The notes beneath the pieces are model-generated. The model ran no database searches, was not told the origin of the DNA, and saw only the letters and a program-made list of their open reading frames with translations. The position numbers were made by a program, and so were the translations under genes. From contig JACRET010000068.1 of the NCBI GenBank assembly GCA_016218105.1, positions 38,729 through 102,728 of the forward strand: a stretch of 64,000 nt of DNA, read 5' to 3'. Of the stretch, positions 18,518 to 26,980 are shown one piece after another. The first letter of the stretch is position 1. Every line of letters starts with the position of its first letter. This stretch comes from Deltaproteobacteria bacterium. Its GTDB lineage: Bacteria; Desulfobacterota; GWC2-55-46.

Positions 18518-21500
18518 TTATAATATTTTAATATCGGCTCCGTCTATAAGCTCTTTTATCTTTGTGATCTCGGCCTCGCCTAGAGGATTTATCTTTATAT
18601 CCTCACTTACCGCGATAACGACCTCCCTGTCCTCAGGGAAAAAGAGGTGTAAAAAAACCGGGGACGAGCCTTTGTTATCCTCAAGTATCTTTTTAAGGAG
18701 GGTCAGCTTTTCGGCGTCTATATTCGCGGCCTTTGCATGAATGTGCGTGTTTTTGGTTTTTATCTTTTTTTCGAGCTTTGACGCGTCTTCTATGGGCGTT
18801 ATATCGTTGGCGACTATCTTTACGTCCTCGCCCTCCTTGTCCAGTTTGCCCATGACAAGAAGCGGCCGCTCGGAGGCTATATCATCGCGGACTTTCTTGT
18901 AAAGATCTGAAAAAACGACGACCTCCACAGAACCTGTCAGGTCTTCAACCCTTATGAAGGCCATCCTGTCGCCCTTCTTGGTCGTTATCTCCTTCGACTC
19001 CGTGACTATGCCCCCGATAGTGACCTCGCTCTCGTCCGCCTTCTCGGAAAGCAGTTCAATCGGCCCTGTAGTATACATCTCCAGTTCCTTCCTGCATCCG
19101 GCCAGAGGGTGGGACGAAAAGTAAAACCCTAAAGTCTCTTTCTCGAATGACAGGACTTCCTTGTCCGTCCACTCGACATAGTTTGCCGGCATTGGCGGCG
19201 GCTTCATGGCGTGGTTCGCCGCGCCGCCCCCGCCGCTTAATACGTCGAAGATGGACTTCTGCCCGATATTCCTGTCCCTCTGCACTCCCTGCGCCATTTC
19301 CATCGCCGGGTCGAGAGAGCCGAAAAGCGCCGCCCTCTTCATACCCGCGAAATCGAACGCCCCGCACTTGATGAGGCTCTCAATGACCTTTTTATTTACC
19401 TTCCTTGAATCCACCCTGCTTAGAAAATCGATGAGAGACGCGAACGACCCTTCATTTCTTACGGAAAGTATCTCGTCTATCGCCGCCTCGCCGACATTTT
19501 TTATCGCCGCTAACCCGAACCGTATCCGTTTGCCGGATACGGTAAACTCCATCGAGGAATGGTTGATATCCGGCGGGTCTACCGGGATGTTCATCTCCTT
19601 GCATTCGTTTATGTACTTTACGACCTGGTCGGTGTTGCCCATGTCTGAGCCCAAAAGCGCGGCTGTGAATTCCACCGTGTAGTGCGCCTTAAGGTATCCT
19701 GTCTGGTAAGCGATCAAGGCATAAGCGGCGCTGTGGCTCTTGTTGAAACCATAGCCCGCGAACTTTGCCATAAGGTCGAATATCCTCTCCGACTTCTTGG
19801 CCGGGATATTCTTTTTCCTGGCGCCGTCGAGGAACTTCGTCCTCTGTATGGTCATCTCCTCAGGCAGTTTTTTACCCATAGCCTTTCTAAGGACATCCGC
19901 GTCGCCCGGAGTATACCCGGCGAGCACCTTGGCTATCTCCATTACCTGCTCCTGGTAGACCATTACCCCGTAGGTATTCTCCAGGATCTCCTTAAGCTCA
20001 GGCACCTCGTAGACTATCGGAACTCTCTTGTGCTTCCGGTTTATGAAGTCATCGACCATGCCGCTCTGCAACGGCCCCGGCCTGTAGAGCGCGACGGCGG
20101 CTATCAGGTCTTCAAAGGTCTCAGGCTTAAGCTTTCTTAATAACTCCTTAAGGCCGGAGCTTTCAAGCTGGAATATCCCGTTCGTGTCGCCCGTGGCGAT
20201 CAGCCTGTATGTCTCAGCGTCATCGAGGGACAGGTTATCGATATCGAGCATCTCATTCTTATTTGCCTTCACTAACTTGACGGTCTTGTCTATTACCGTC
20301 AAGGTCTTGAGCCCCAGGAAGTCGAACTTGACCAGCCCTATCTTCTCCACATCCTTCATCGGGTACTGGGTGGTTATGACGTCTTCCTTCTGGCTCTTAT
20401 AAAGAGGCAGGTACTCGACAAGGGGCTTGTTGGAGATGACTACGCCGGCGGCGTGAGTGGATGCGTGCCGCGGCAATCCCTCGAGGGCTATGGCGACGTC
20501 TATAAGCTCTTTTACCTTCGGGTCTTCCTCGGTCAGTTTCAAGAGCTTAGGCTCCTGCTCCAGAGCCTCTTTTATGGTGATATTGAGGGTATTGGGGACG
20601 AGCTTGGCGATCCTGTCAACGTCGCCGTAGGGCATGTCGAGCGCCCTGCCGACGTCCCTGATGCAGGCCTTGGCCTTCATCTGCCCGAATGTGATTATCT
20701 GCGTGACATTGTCGGCGCCGTACATCTTTGTGACGTATTTTATGACCTCGTCCCTCTTTTCGAAACAGAAGTCTATATCGATATCAGGGAGGCTTATCCT
20801 GTCCGGGTTAAGAAACCTCTCGAAGAGGAGGTTGTATTTGATAGGGTCGAGGTTTGTTATGCCGAGCGAGTAGGCTACAAGGCTCCCTGCCGCCGAGCCT
20901 CTGCCCGGGCCTACGGGTATGTCCCTGCTCCTGGCGTACTCTATAAAATCCGTGACGATGAGGAAGTATCCGGGAAATCCCATCCCCTTTATTACCTTGA
21001 GCTCTTTCTGCAGCCGCTCGTAATAGTGCCATTTGATTGAATCTATATCGATGGATTTGACTGCCATGGCGGCAAGCCTCTTCTCAAGGCCTTCCTTGGC
21101 CTTTCTTTCTATGATGCTCTCCAGGGTCTCGTCCTCCGGCACCTGGAACTCAGGGAGGTGGTTCTCACCGAGCTTCATCTCAAAGTTGCACCGCTCGGCT
21201 ATCTCTATGGTATTGGATATAGCCTCCGGGAAGTCCTTGAAGGACTCGGTCATCTCCGCGGGGGATTTGACATAAAGCTCGTCGGTTGAGAAGCGCATCC
21301 TGTTCGGTGAGTTGACGGTCGCGCCGGTCTGGATGCAGAGGAGGATATCGTGAACCCTTGCGTCCTCTTTTTTAAGATAATGGCAGTCGTTTGTCGCCAC
21401 AAGCGGGATATCGAGCTTTTTACCGATCTCAACGATCCCGTTATTGACCTTTGTCTGCTCCTCGATGCCGTTATGCTGGAGTTCCAGATAAAAACGCTTA

Positions 21501-22012
21501 TTTGAGAATATCTCCTTGTATTCGGAGGCTATTTTCACGGCATTTTCCATCTGGCCCCGGCTTATATTGTAAGATATCTCGCCGTGGAGACACGCGCTTA
21601 AGGCTATCAGCCCCTCGTTCAGTTCGCGGAGAAGCTCCTTATCGACCCTCGGCCTGTAATAAAACCCTTCCAGATACGCCTTCGTGAGGAGCTTACAGAG
21701 GTTCTGATATCCCTTTGCGTTCTTTACAAGGAGCACGAGATGGAAGGCGGCCTCTCCCCTCGACGGCTGGGTGCGGTCTGTGCGGGCCCCGGGGGCAACA
21801 TAAACTTCGCAGCCGATTATGGGCTTTATCCCCGCCTTCATCGCCTTCTGGTAGAACTCGACGGCGCCGAAGAGGTTCCCGTGGTCCGTCATGGCTACAG
21901 CCGGCATTTTATATTCCCTGGCAAGGGAGATAAGGGCTTCAGGCCTTATCGCGCCGTCAAGGAGGCTGTATTGTGTGTGTAGATGGAGGTGGACAAAATT
22001 AGAGTGGTGCAT
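18518..22012 (-). CDS. dnaE: DNA polymerase III alpha subunit
   Basis: 1164-aa replicative polymerase of the DnaE1 type. The N-terminal PHP domain starts HLHLHTQYSLLDG (residues 8-20). Palm-domain catalytic aspartates lie in PDIDIDFCFE, with GPGRGSAAGSLVAY before it. Helix-hairpin-helix and OB-fold regions follow (VTIGGIVTESKEI...). Length and domain order are canonical. Upstream is a 254-base gap containing the terminator of the neighbouring regulator. Downstream are a REP-like element and accA. Confidence 0.97.
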   Translation of the reverse strand: MHHSNFVHLHLHTQYSLLDGAIRPEALISLAREYKMPAVAMTDHGNLFGAVEFYQKAMKAGIKPIIGCEVYVAPGARTDRTQPSRGEAAFHLVLLVKNAKGYQNLCKLLTKAYLEGFYYRPRVDKELLRELNEGLIALSACLHGEISYNISRGQMENAVKIASEYKEIFSNKRFYLELQHNGIEEQTKVNNGIVEIGKKLDIPLVATNDCHYLKKEDARVHDILLCIQTGATVNSPNRMRFSTDELYVKSPAEMTESFKDFPEAISNTIEIAERCNFEMKLGENHLPEFQVPEDETLESIIERKAKEGLEKRLAAMAVKSIDIDSIKWHYYERLQKELKVIKGMGFPGYFLIVTDFIEYARSRDIPVGPGRGSAAGSLVAYSLGITNLDPIKYNLLFERFLNPDRISLPDIDIDFCFEKRDEVIKYVTKMYGADNVTQIITFGQMKAKACIRDVGRALDMPYGDVDRIAKLVPNTLNITIKEALEQEPKLLKLTEEDPKVKELIDVAIALEGLPRHASTHAAGVVISNKPLVEYLPLYKSQKEDVITTQYPMKDVEKIGLVKFDFLGLKTLTVIDKTVKLVKANKNEMLDIDNLSLDDAETYRLIATGDTNGIFQLESSGLKELLRKLKPETFEDLIAAVALYRPGPLQSGMVDDFINRKHKRVPIVYEVPELKEILENTYGVMVYQEQVMEIAKVLAGYTPGDADVLRKAMGKKLPEEMTIQRTKFLDGARKKNIPAKKSERIFDLMAKFAGYGFNKSHSAAYALIAYQTGYLKAHYTVEFTAALLGSDMGNTDQVVKYINECKEMNIPVDPPDINHSSMEFTVSGKRIRFGLAAIKNVGEAAIDEILSVRNEGSFASLIDFLSRVDSRKVNKKVIESLIKCGAFDFAGMKRAALFGSLDPAMEMAQGVQRDRNIGQKSIFDVLSGGGGAANHAMKPPPMPANYVEWTDKEVLSFEKETLGFYFSSHPLAGCRKELEMYTTGPIELLSEKADESEVTIGGIVTESKEITTKKGDRMAFIRVEDLTGSVEVVVFSDLYKKVRDDIASERPLLVMGKLDKEGEDVKIVANDITPIEDASKLEKKIKTKNTHIHAKAANIDAEKLTLLKKILEDNKGSSPVFLHLFFPEDREVVIAVSEDIKINPLGEAEITKIKELIDGADIKIL

Positions 22013-22209
22013 AAGTATCGGAAGGTTAACATATTTCAGGGGTTTTGTGTAGAGGAGAAATGGACTGGAAAAGAGACGATTTTGTCATTCGAGCTTAATG
22101 AAAACCAGCAACCTGCCTGATATGGATTGAACTTTAAAAACGCCAGCTTCCTGGTTTAAAAACGTTTTTTTCCAGAGTATCAAGTTATCAGGCAAAAATC
22201 CACGATGCC

Positions 22210-22236
22210 AAAAAAAAACGGGACATTTCTGTCCCG
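22210..22236 (-). terminator. Intrinsic terminator of the fur-feoB-dtxR transcript
   Basis: Minus-strand hairpin CGGGACA-GAAA-TGTCCCG followed by nine T, about 30 bases past the DtxR-family gene stop. Textbook rho-independent terminator separating the iron genes from dnaE. Confidence 0.93.
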
Positions 22237-22266
22237 CCTGACGGTTTCAAGACTAAAACAGCAGTT

Positions 22267-22929
22267 CTAAAACACCCTCTTAACGTATATCTCTTTTATG
22301 ATCTCCGGGTCGAGCGCAAGGGTCGTTTCGCCTATCTGGATGACGAAGGCCGGGCGTTTCTGGTGTACCCGCACGGATGAGCCAGGCACGATGCCCAATG
22401 TGCCGAGCTTATCAAGCCTCATATGGGAGTTCGACACTATGAATGTAATCCTCCCGGTCTCGCCTACATCCAGCGCGCTTAGCTGCTGGACTATCGGCTT
22501 AAGCTCGCCGCCTGTCTTCCTGCAGCAGTTCCCTTTTGGTATCGGGAGCCCGTGCGGACACGTGGGCGGGTGTCCGAGCAGTGTGCAGATGCTGTCGGTT
22601 ACTTCGTGGGAGAGCGTATGCTCGAAACTGCAGGCGTTCTTCTCAATCGACTCGGGATCAAGTGACAGAACCTCCGTTAAGAGCCTCTCGGCGAGCCTGT
22701 GGCGCCTGATGGCGGCCTCGGCGAGCTGTTCGCCGTTCAGGGTCAGTACGACCGTATCGCCGTCCATCTTTATAAGGGCGTCCCTCTGCATGCGCTCTAG
22801 GGTCTTCATGTCCGCCTCTTCGGCGACCTCTTCAATATTCAGAAGCTGCTGTATGGAGTTGCTCCCCTGCTCTCTCTGCGACCAGATGAACTCAAGGACT
22901 TCCTCTATGCCTTTATCCTGCGCCATCAA
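22267..22929 (-). CDS. DtxR/MntR-family metal-dependent regulator with C-terminal FeoA-like domain
   Basis: 220-aa regulator. Residues about 5-65 form the winged helix-turn-helix. About 66-135 is the metal-binding dimerisation domain (AEAAIRRHRLAERLL, then HTLSHEVTDSIC and LGHPPTCPHG). About 145-218 is an SH3-like FeoA domain (GETGRITFIVSNS...LGTLGIVPGSSVRV). DtxR proteins repress iron or manganese uptake when loaded with metal; the FeoA-type domain is shared with partners of FeoB. It sits only 6 bases after feoB, so it could both sense Fe2+ for the operon and replace a separate FeoA. An extra Cys pair (GNCCRK) is visible. No stand-alone feoA is present nearby. Confidence 0.9.
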   Translation of the reverse strand: MMAQDKGIEEVLEFIWSQREQGSNSIQQLLNIEEVAEEADMKTLERMQRDALIKMDGDTVVLTLNGEQLAEAAIRRHRLAERLLTEVLSLDPESIEKNACSFEHTLSHEVTDSICTLLGHPPTCPHGLPIPKGNCCRKTGGELKPIVQQLSALDVGETGRITFIVSNSHMRLDKLGTLGIVPGSSVRVHQKRPAFVIQIGETTLALDPEIIKEIYVKRVF

Positions 22930-22935
22930 ACCTCC

Positions 22936-24912
22936 TTATAAAAAAGAGACGTTCAAAACCTTTAAAATGAAATTAAGTATGCCGCCTACGAGTACCGCGA
23001 ACGGGAAGATAAAGAGGGTCATCAGTAAAGCCGCCTGAAGCCCCCTCTCCTTTATCATCATGAGAAAATTGGCGATGCAGGGGACAAAAAGTGTCATGGT
23101 GACAAGGCTGACGACCGTCTGCACCGGGGTGAGCATCCCGTTTTTCTGGAGCGCAAAAAGCCCGGCGGCCCCGTAATCCCTTCTGAGGAAACCCACGATA
23201 AAGGCCTGCGTCGATTCCACGGGCAGGTTCAGAAAGTTCACGATAATAGGCGAGCCGGCCACCTCAAGATATCTGAGGGCGTTTGTCTTATCAAGGGTAA
23301 ACAGCACCAGAGTTCCGACTATAAAAAGCGGCACGGCCTCTTTCAGATACCATTCTACCCTTACGAGTGTCTTTAAAACAATGTTCGACAGCTGCGGCAT
23401 CCTCATCGGAGGTATCTCCAGGATAAAATCCGACGCGTCGCCTGGAAGCAGCTTCGAGGCCAGCAGCCCCACGATGAACATCACGATAATGACCACCCCG
23501 GCCCACCAGAGCGTCGCCGTCAAAGACACCGCCCCGAGCATGCCGAGTATGACGCCTAACTGCGCCGAGCATGGCACTCCCAGAGCGAGGAGGAGCGTCA
23601 CTATTATCCTCTCTTTTTTCGTCTCAAGTATGCGGGTTGTCATGGTCGCCATGGTATCGCACCCCAGCCCCAATACCATCGGGAGCACGGCCTTTCCGTT
23701 GAGGCCCATCAATTTGAATATCCTGTCCACCATGACCGCGAGCCTCGGCAGATAACCCGAGTCCTCAAGGAAACTGAAGAAGATAAAAAAGAAGCCGACT
23801 ATCGGCAGGACTATCGCGATAGCGTAGGTAAACGCCATGGTGACTATGCCGTACTGCCCGACAATGAGGTCGTGGATAAGCCCGCTCGGCAGCACGTACT
23901 CAACCACCCTGGATGCCCAGGGGTTTACGATCTTTTCAAAAATAACGCTCTCAAAGAAATCAACGCTCACCCCCGCGCCAAGGACACCAACGAATTCATA
24001 CATCAGAAAGAGCACCGCTATCAGTATCGGTATCCCCCAGACAGGGTGCATGGAAAGAGAGCCCAAAACGGCGGATGCTTTGCTTTTACCCAGAGGCTCC
24101 TGCGAAACCACCTCGCCCACCACGGCGTCAACTGTTTTAAGCCTCACCCTGTTTATTATGTAGCCTACGGGCTCTTTAAACCTCGACTGCACTCCGCTCC
24201 TGATATCCTCTATATCCCTGGTCTTGTCAGGGGCGTTTTTCACGAGCCATTCGTTTAAGGTCGGGTCGCCGGACAAAAGCATTATCGCCATCGACCGCGC
24301 CGTGATGCGCGCCTTGGGAAGAAGGGCTTCTATCCTGCCGATCCCGTCTTCAATAAACTCGGGGTACTTGATTATTGAGACGGGGATCTGGCGGTGGTCA
24401 AAGGCGTTGTGGAGCTTATCAAGATTCCACCTCTGGGTGGCTATCGTCGGGACTACATGAAGCCCCATCCAGGTGGAAAGCTTCTCGGTATTTATAGTGA
24501 TGCCCCTCTCGCCCGCCTCGTCGTACATGTTAAGGGCGAGCGTAATGGGAAGGCCCATCTCCAGGAGCTGCAGGGTGATGAGCAGGCTCCTGCGGAGGTT
24601 CTTGGAGTCCATCACCTGAAGCACCGAGCCTATCTCTTCGTTTAAAAGGATGTCGCGCGTCACCCTCTCGTCCTCTGACATGGGGACAAGGCTGTTTACG
24701 CCGGGGCTGTCGATGACGCCAAGGCGCCTCGTGCCGATGCGGGCCATGCCCCTTGACACCTCAACCGTCGTGCCGGGATAATTGGAGACCGTAGCGTACC
24801 TGCCGGTAAGCGCGCCGAAGATGACGCTCTTGCCGACATTTGGATTGCCTACGAGGACAAGCCATTTTTCGCCAGGCGGTAATGCGTGCCTCTTTCCGGA
24901 GTGGTGGCTCAT
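22936..24912 (-). CDS. feoB: Ferrous iron transporter FeoB
   Basis: 658-aa inner-membrane Fe2+ transporter. The N-terminal G domain has G1 GNPNVGKS (about 22-29), the switch SNYPGTTVEV, G3 DSPG and the G4-type NMYD. The C-terminal membrane domain has two Gate motifs and about eight helices (e.g. VLPMVLGLGCDTMAT and GVPCSAQLGVILG). Somewhat shorter than E. coli FeoB (about 770 aa). It follows fur by 47 bases, a gap that holds a candidate promoter and Fur box. The promoter is so close that the ATG would be at or next to the transcription start, and there is no obvious Shine-Dalgarno sequence. Confidence 0.95.
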   Translation of the reverse strand: MSHHSGKRHALPPGEKWLVLVGNPNVGKSVIFGALTGRYATVSNYPGTTVEVSRGMARIGTRRLGVIDSPGVNSLVPMSEDERVTRDILLNEEIGSVLQVMDSKNLRRSLLITLQLLEMGLPITLALNMYDEAGERGITINTEKLSTWMGLHVVPTIATQRWNLDKLHNAFDHRQIPVSIIKYPEFIEDGIGRIEALLPKARITARSMAIMLLSGDPTLNEWLVKNAPDKTRDIEDIRSGVQSRFKEPVGYIINRVRLKTVDAVVGEVVSQEPLGKSKASAVLGSLSMHPVWGIPILIAVLFLMYEFVGVLGAGVSVDFFESVIFEKIVNPWASRVVEYVLPSGLIHDLIVGQYGIVTMAFTYAIAIVLPIVGFFFIFFSFLEDSGYLPRLAVMVDRIFKLMGLNGKAVLPMVLGLGCDTMATMTTRILETKKERIIVTLLLALGVPCSAQLGVILGMLGAVSLTATLWWAGVVIIVMFIVGLLASKLLPGDASDFILEIPPMRMPQLSNIVLKTLVRVEWYLKEAVPLFIVGTLVLFTLDKTNALRYLEVAGSPIIVNFLNLPVESTQAFIVGFLRRDYGAAGLFALQKNGMLTPVQTVVSLVTMTLFVPCIANFLMMIKERGLQAALLMTLFIFPFAVLVGGILNFILKVLNVSFL

Positions 24913-24918
24913 GCTGAC

Positions 24919-24947
24919 ATGATATTAATATTCATTTTCAATTTCAA
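24919..24947 (-). promoter_or_regulatory. Candidate feoB promoter with embedded Fur box
   Basis: Minus-strand TTGAAA (24942-24947), 17-base spacer, TATCAT (24919-24924). The segment at 24921-24939 matches the classic 19-bp Fur consensus GATAATGATAATCATTATC at 14 of 19 positions and covers the spacer and -10, an ideal repression site. The neighbouring fur gene supports it. The predicted start is about 7 bases past the -10, essentially at the feoB ATG. Confidence 0.6.
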
Positions 24948-24959
24948 GGTAATTTTTTT

Positions 24960-25397
24960 TCAGACGCAGTCCGAGCAGTAGCCGTAAAGTTCGAGCTTGT
25001 GATTTACGACGGTAAAACCGAGCTTCTTGGCCGTCTCCGCCTGCAGCTGTTCTATCTTCTGGTTCTGGAATTCAGCTATCTTCGAGCACTTGATGCAGAT
25101 TATGTGGTCATGGTGGCCGTCGTCAGGAAGGTTTTCATACCTTGTCTGGCCGTCGCCGAATTGACGCGCGATCGCCAGCCCGCATTCGGTCAAAAGCTTC
25201 ATCGTCCTATATACGGTGGCGTAGCCGATATTAGGGGTCTTTCTCTTTACTTTTTTAAGGAGTTCCTCTAGGCTTATGTGGGTATTGGTCTTGAAGAAAA
25301 CATCGGCGATGTAATCGCGCTGAGCGGTGGATTTAAGCCCCTTGTGCTCAAGATAGGATTTAAGGATTTCCATCTTGCTTAAATCTTTCATATTCAC
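24960..25397 (-). CDS. fur: Fur-family ferric uptake regulator
   Basis: 145-aa Fur-family repressor: N-terminal winged helix (LKSTAQRDYIADVFF..., YATVYRTMKLLTECGLA), the metal site HHDHIICIKCSK with its CxxC pair, and a C-terminal CSDC that would complete a structural Zn4Cys site. Placement directly before feoB and a DtxR-type regulator argues for an iron-sensing Fur; a PerR or Zur role is less likely but cannot be excluded by sequence. tRNA-Gly ends only 40 bases upstream, so fur may be read from the tRNA promoter. Confidence 0.92.
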   Translation of the reverse strand: MNMKDLSKMEILKSYLEHKGLKSTAQRDYIADVFFKTNTHISLEELLKKVKRKTPNIGYATVYRTMKLLTECGLAIARQFGDGQTRYENLPDDGHHDHIICIKCSKIAEFQNQKIEQLQAETAKKLGFTVVNHKLELYGYCSDCV

Positions 25398-25436
25398 CTG
25401 TTAAAACACAATGGAGCCTGTATGAAAAGGGGAAAA

Positions 25437-25512
25437 TGGAGCGGGAGACGGGTCTCGAACCCGCGACCTCAACCTTGGCAAGGTTGCGCTCTACCAACTG
25501 AGCTACTCCCGC
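25437..25512 (-). tRNA. tRNA-Gly (anticodon GCC)
   Basis: 76-nt cloverleaf on the minus strand. Acceptor GCGGGAG pairs with CTCCCGC, the D-arm is GCTC...GAGC, the anticodon stem CAACC/GGTTG carries loop TTGCCAA with anticodon GCC, and a 5-base variable region is followed by the T-arm GCGGG-TTCGAGA-CCCGT. The terminal CCA is encoded after discriminator T. Confidence 0.97.
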
Positions 25513-25597
25513 GTAAATATTCAATTTTGATTTGATTTCGTTCTACAGGCTTCCATGCGGTTAGAACCGGCTGATGGCTGACCGATAACGAAAGCCG

Positions 25598-25625
25598 ATT
25601 TTATCATAACTAAAGAGTCTGTCAA
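25598..25625 (-). promoter_or_regulatory. Promoter of tRNA-Gly (possibly also fur)
   Basis: Minus-strand TTGACA (25620-25625), 16-base spacer, TAAAAT (25598-25603), about 85 bases before the tRNA 5' end. No terminator was seen between tRNA and fur, so a joint transcript is possible. Confidence 0.7.
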
Positions 25626-25657
25626 GAAGATTATGGGGTATTTAAGGCGTTTTTTTC

Positions 25658-26716
25658 TCAGTTGCCACCCCTCCTCTGCCAGGCATCGTATATCTCCATG
25701 AATGTCGTGTTTAGGTCCTTTGTTATGTCCCATTTAGGGTAATGGGAGCGCATCTTGGACAGGTCTGAGATATAGCAGATGTGGTCTCCCTGCCTGTTCT
25801 CCTCGACGTATTCGTGGATCATGGGTATGCCAGAGATCGATTCGATGAGCTTGAAGGCTTCGAGTATCGAGATGGAGTTCATTCTGCCGCCGCCTATATT
25901 GTAGACCTCGCCTGTTCTAGGCGCGCCGATGAACTCGGAGATAAACCTCGTCACGTCGTAGGAGTGGATATTATCCCGCACCTGTTTTCCCTTGTACCCG
26001 AATATACGGTACTTCCTCTTCTCAAGATTGCATCTTATAAGATAGCTCAAAAAGCCGTGCAGCTCTACCCCGCTGTGATTTGGGCCCGTAAGGCACCCTC
26101 CCCTCAGGCAGCAGGTCGGCATCTGGAAATACCTTCCGTACTCCTGCACCATTATATCGGCGGCCACCTTGGAGGCCCCGAAAAGCGAGTGCTTCGACTG
26201 GTCGATCCTGAAATCCTCTTTTATCCCGTCGCGATACTCCGGGTCTTTGTAATCCCAACGAGTGGGAAGCTCTACCAGATCAAGCTCGTTTGGCGCGTCC
26301 CCATAGACCTTGTTCGTGGACATGTGGACAAACGGCGTCTCCGGACACGACCTCCTTGCAGCCTCAAGAAGGTTTAAAGTGCCGACGGCATTGGTATCAA
26401 AGTCATCGAAGGGGCGGCTTGCCGCCAGGTCATGGCTCGGCTGCGCCGCGGTATGGACGATGAAATCCGGCTTGAGCGTCTTCATCTGCGATAAAACAGC
26501 TTCCCTGTCCCTGATATCCACTTCGATGTGCCTGAAATTTTTATATGTCTCCAGCAGCCGTTTCTGGTTCCAGCGGGTATCTCCCTTTTCGCCGAAGAAA
26601 TCAGCCCTCATGTTGTTGTCGATACCGTACACTTCCAAGCCAAGCTTGCAGAAGTACTCGACAACTTCGCTTCCGATAAGGCCGCCGGAGCCCGTGACCA
26701 GCATCTTTTTTGACAT
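25658..26716 (-). CDS. NAD-dependent sugar-nucleotide epimerase/dehydratase (CDP-paratose 2-epimerase-like)
   Basis: 352-aa extended short-chain dehydrogenase. The Rossmann motif is [11 protein letters not shown] (8-18), the D at 33 binds NAD ribose, and STNKVYGD covers the catalytic Ser/Thr strand. The sequence style ([19 protein letters not shown]) is like CDP-tyvelose/paratose epimerases that act at C2. The catalytic YxxxK motif reads FGASK here: Phe179 replaces the usual Tyr, with Lys183 kept, so either the subfamily uses another acid/base or catalysis differs. It is a stand-alone gene with its own strong promoter at 26825-26853. It may feed sugar to the polysaccharide locus, but this is inference from proximity. 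Confidence 0.82.
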   Translation of the reverse strand: MSKKMLVTGSGGLIGSEVVEYFCKLGLEVYGIDNNMRADFFGEKGDTRWNQKRLLETYKNFRHIEVDIRDREAVLSQMKTLKPDFIVHTAAQPSHDLAASRPFDDFDTNAVGTLNLLEAARRSCPETPFVHMSTNKVYGDAPNELDLVELPTRWDYKDPEYRDGIKEDFRIDQSKHSLFGASKVAADIMVQEYGRYFQMPTCCLRGGCLTGPNHSGVELHGFLSYLIRCNLEKRKYRIFGYKGKQVRDNIHSYDVTRFISEFIGAPRTGEVYNIGGGRMNSISILEAFKLIESISGIPMIHEYVEENRQGDHICYISDLSKMRSHYPKWDITKDLNTTFMEIYDAWQRRGGN

Positions 26717-26824
26717 ATTCTTTATCTTCCCCCAGCTTTTTTGGGATGTATGATATTACAATTTCTATTCGCCAGCTAACCACAGCGCAAGCCTGACATT
26801 ATGAAGGCCGTCAGTCTTCCGAGC

Positions 26825-26853
26825 ATTATAGTCCCTCTTTTTTCCTTTGTAAA
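26825..26853 (-). promoter_or_regulatory. Promoter of the epimerase gene
   Basis: Minus-strand TTTACA (26848-26853), 17-base spacer, perfect TATAAT (26825-26830), leaving a leader of about 100 nt before the ATG at 26716. Confidence 0.75.
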
Positions 26854-26867
26854 TACTATACCCGCAC

Positions 26868-26897
26868 CTTTACAGTAAAGGATTTTGATGTAAAATC
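26868..26897 (+). promoter_or_regulatory. Promoter and palindromic operator-like site before the HAF lipoprotein
   Basis: Plus-strand TTTACA (26869-26874), 16-base spacer, TAAAAT (26891-26896). The -35 lies in a 13-bp palindrome CTTTACAGTAAAG (26868-26880) and the -10 in GATTTT-GATGT-AAAATC (26881-26897). Two adjacent palindromes over both promoter boxes suggest binding by a dimeric regulator. Confidence 0.5.
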
Positions 26898-26980
26898 AAA
26901 GCATCCTCAAATGCCGCTCCAGCACCTTACCCGCTAACCTTTTATTTTTTAAAATTGCCGAACAAGAGGGTCTACCTGAA

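Noticed and set aside
25521-25733. 70-aa minus-strand ORF between the epimerase and tRNA-Gly
   Set aside because: Overlaps the tRNA promoter and the epimerase 3' end; no ribosome site or recognisable features.
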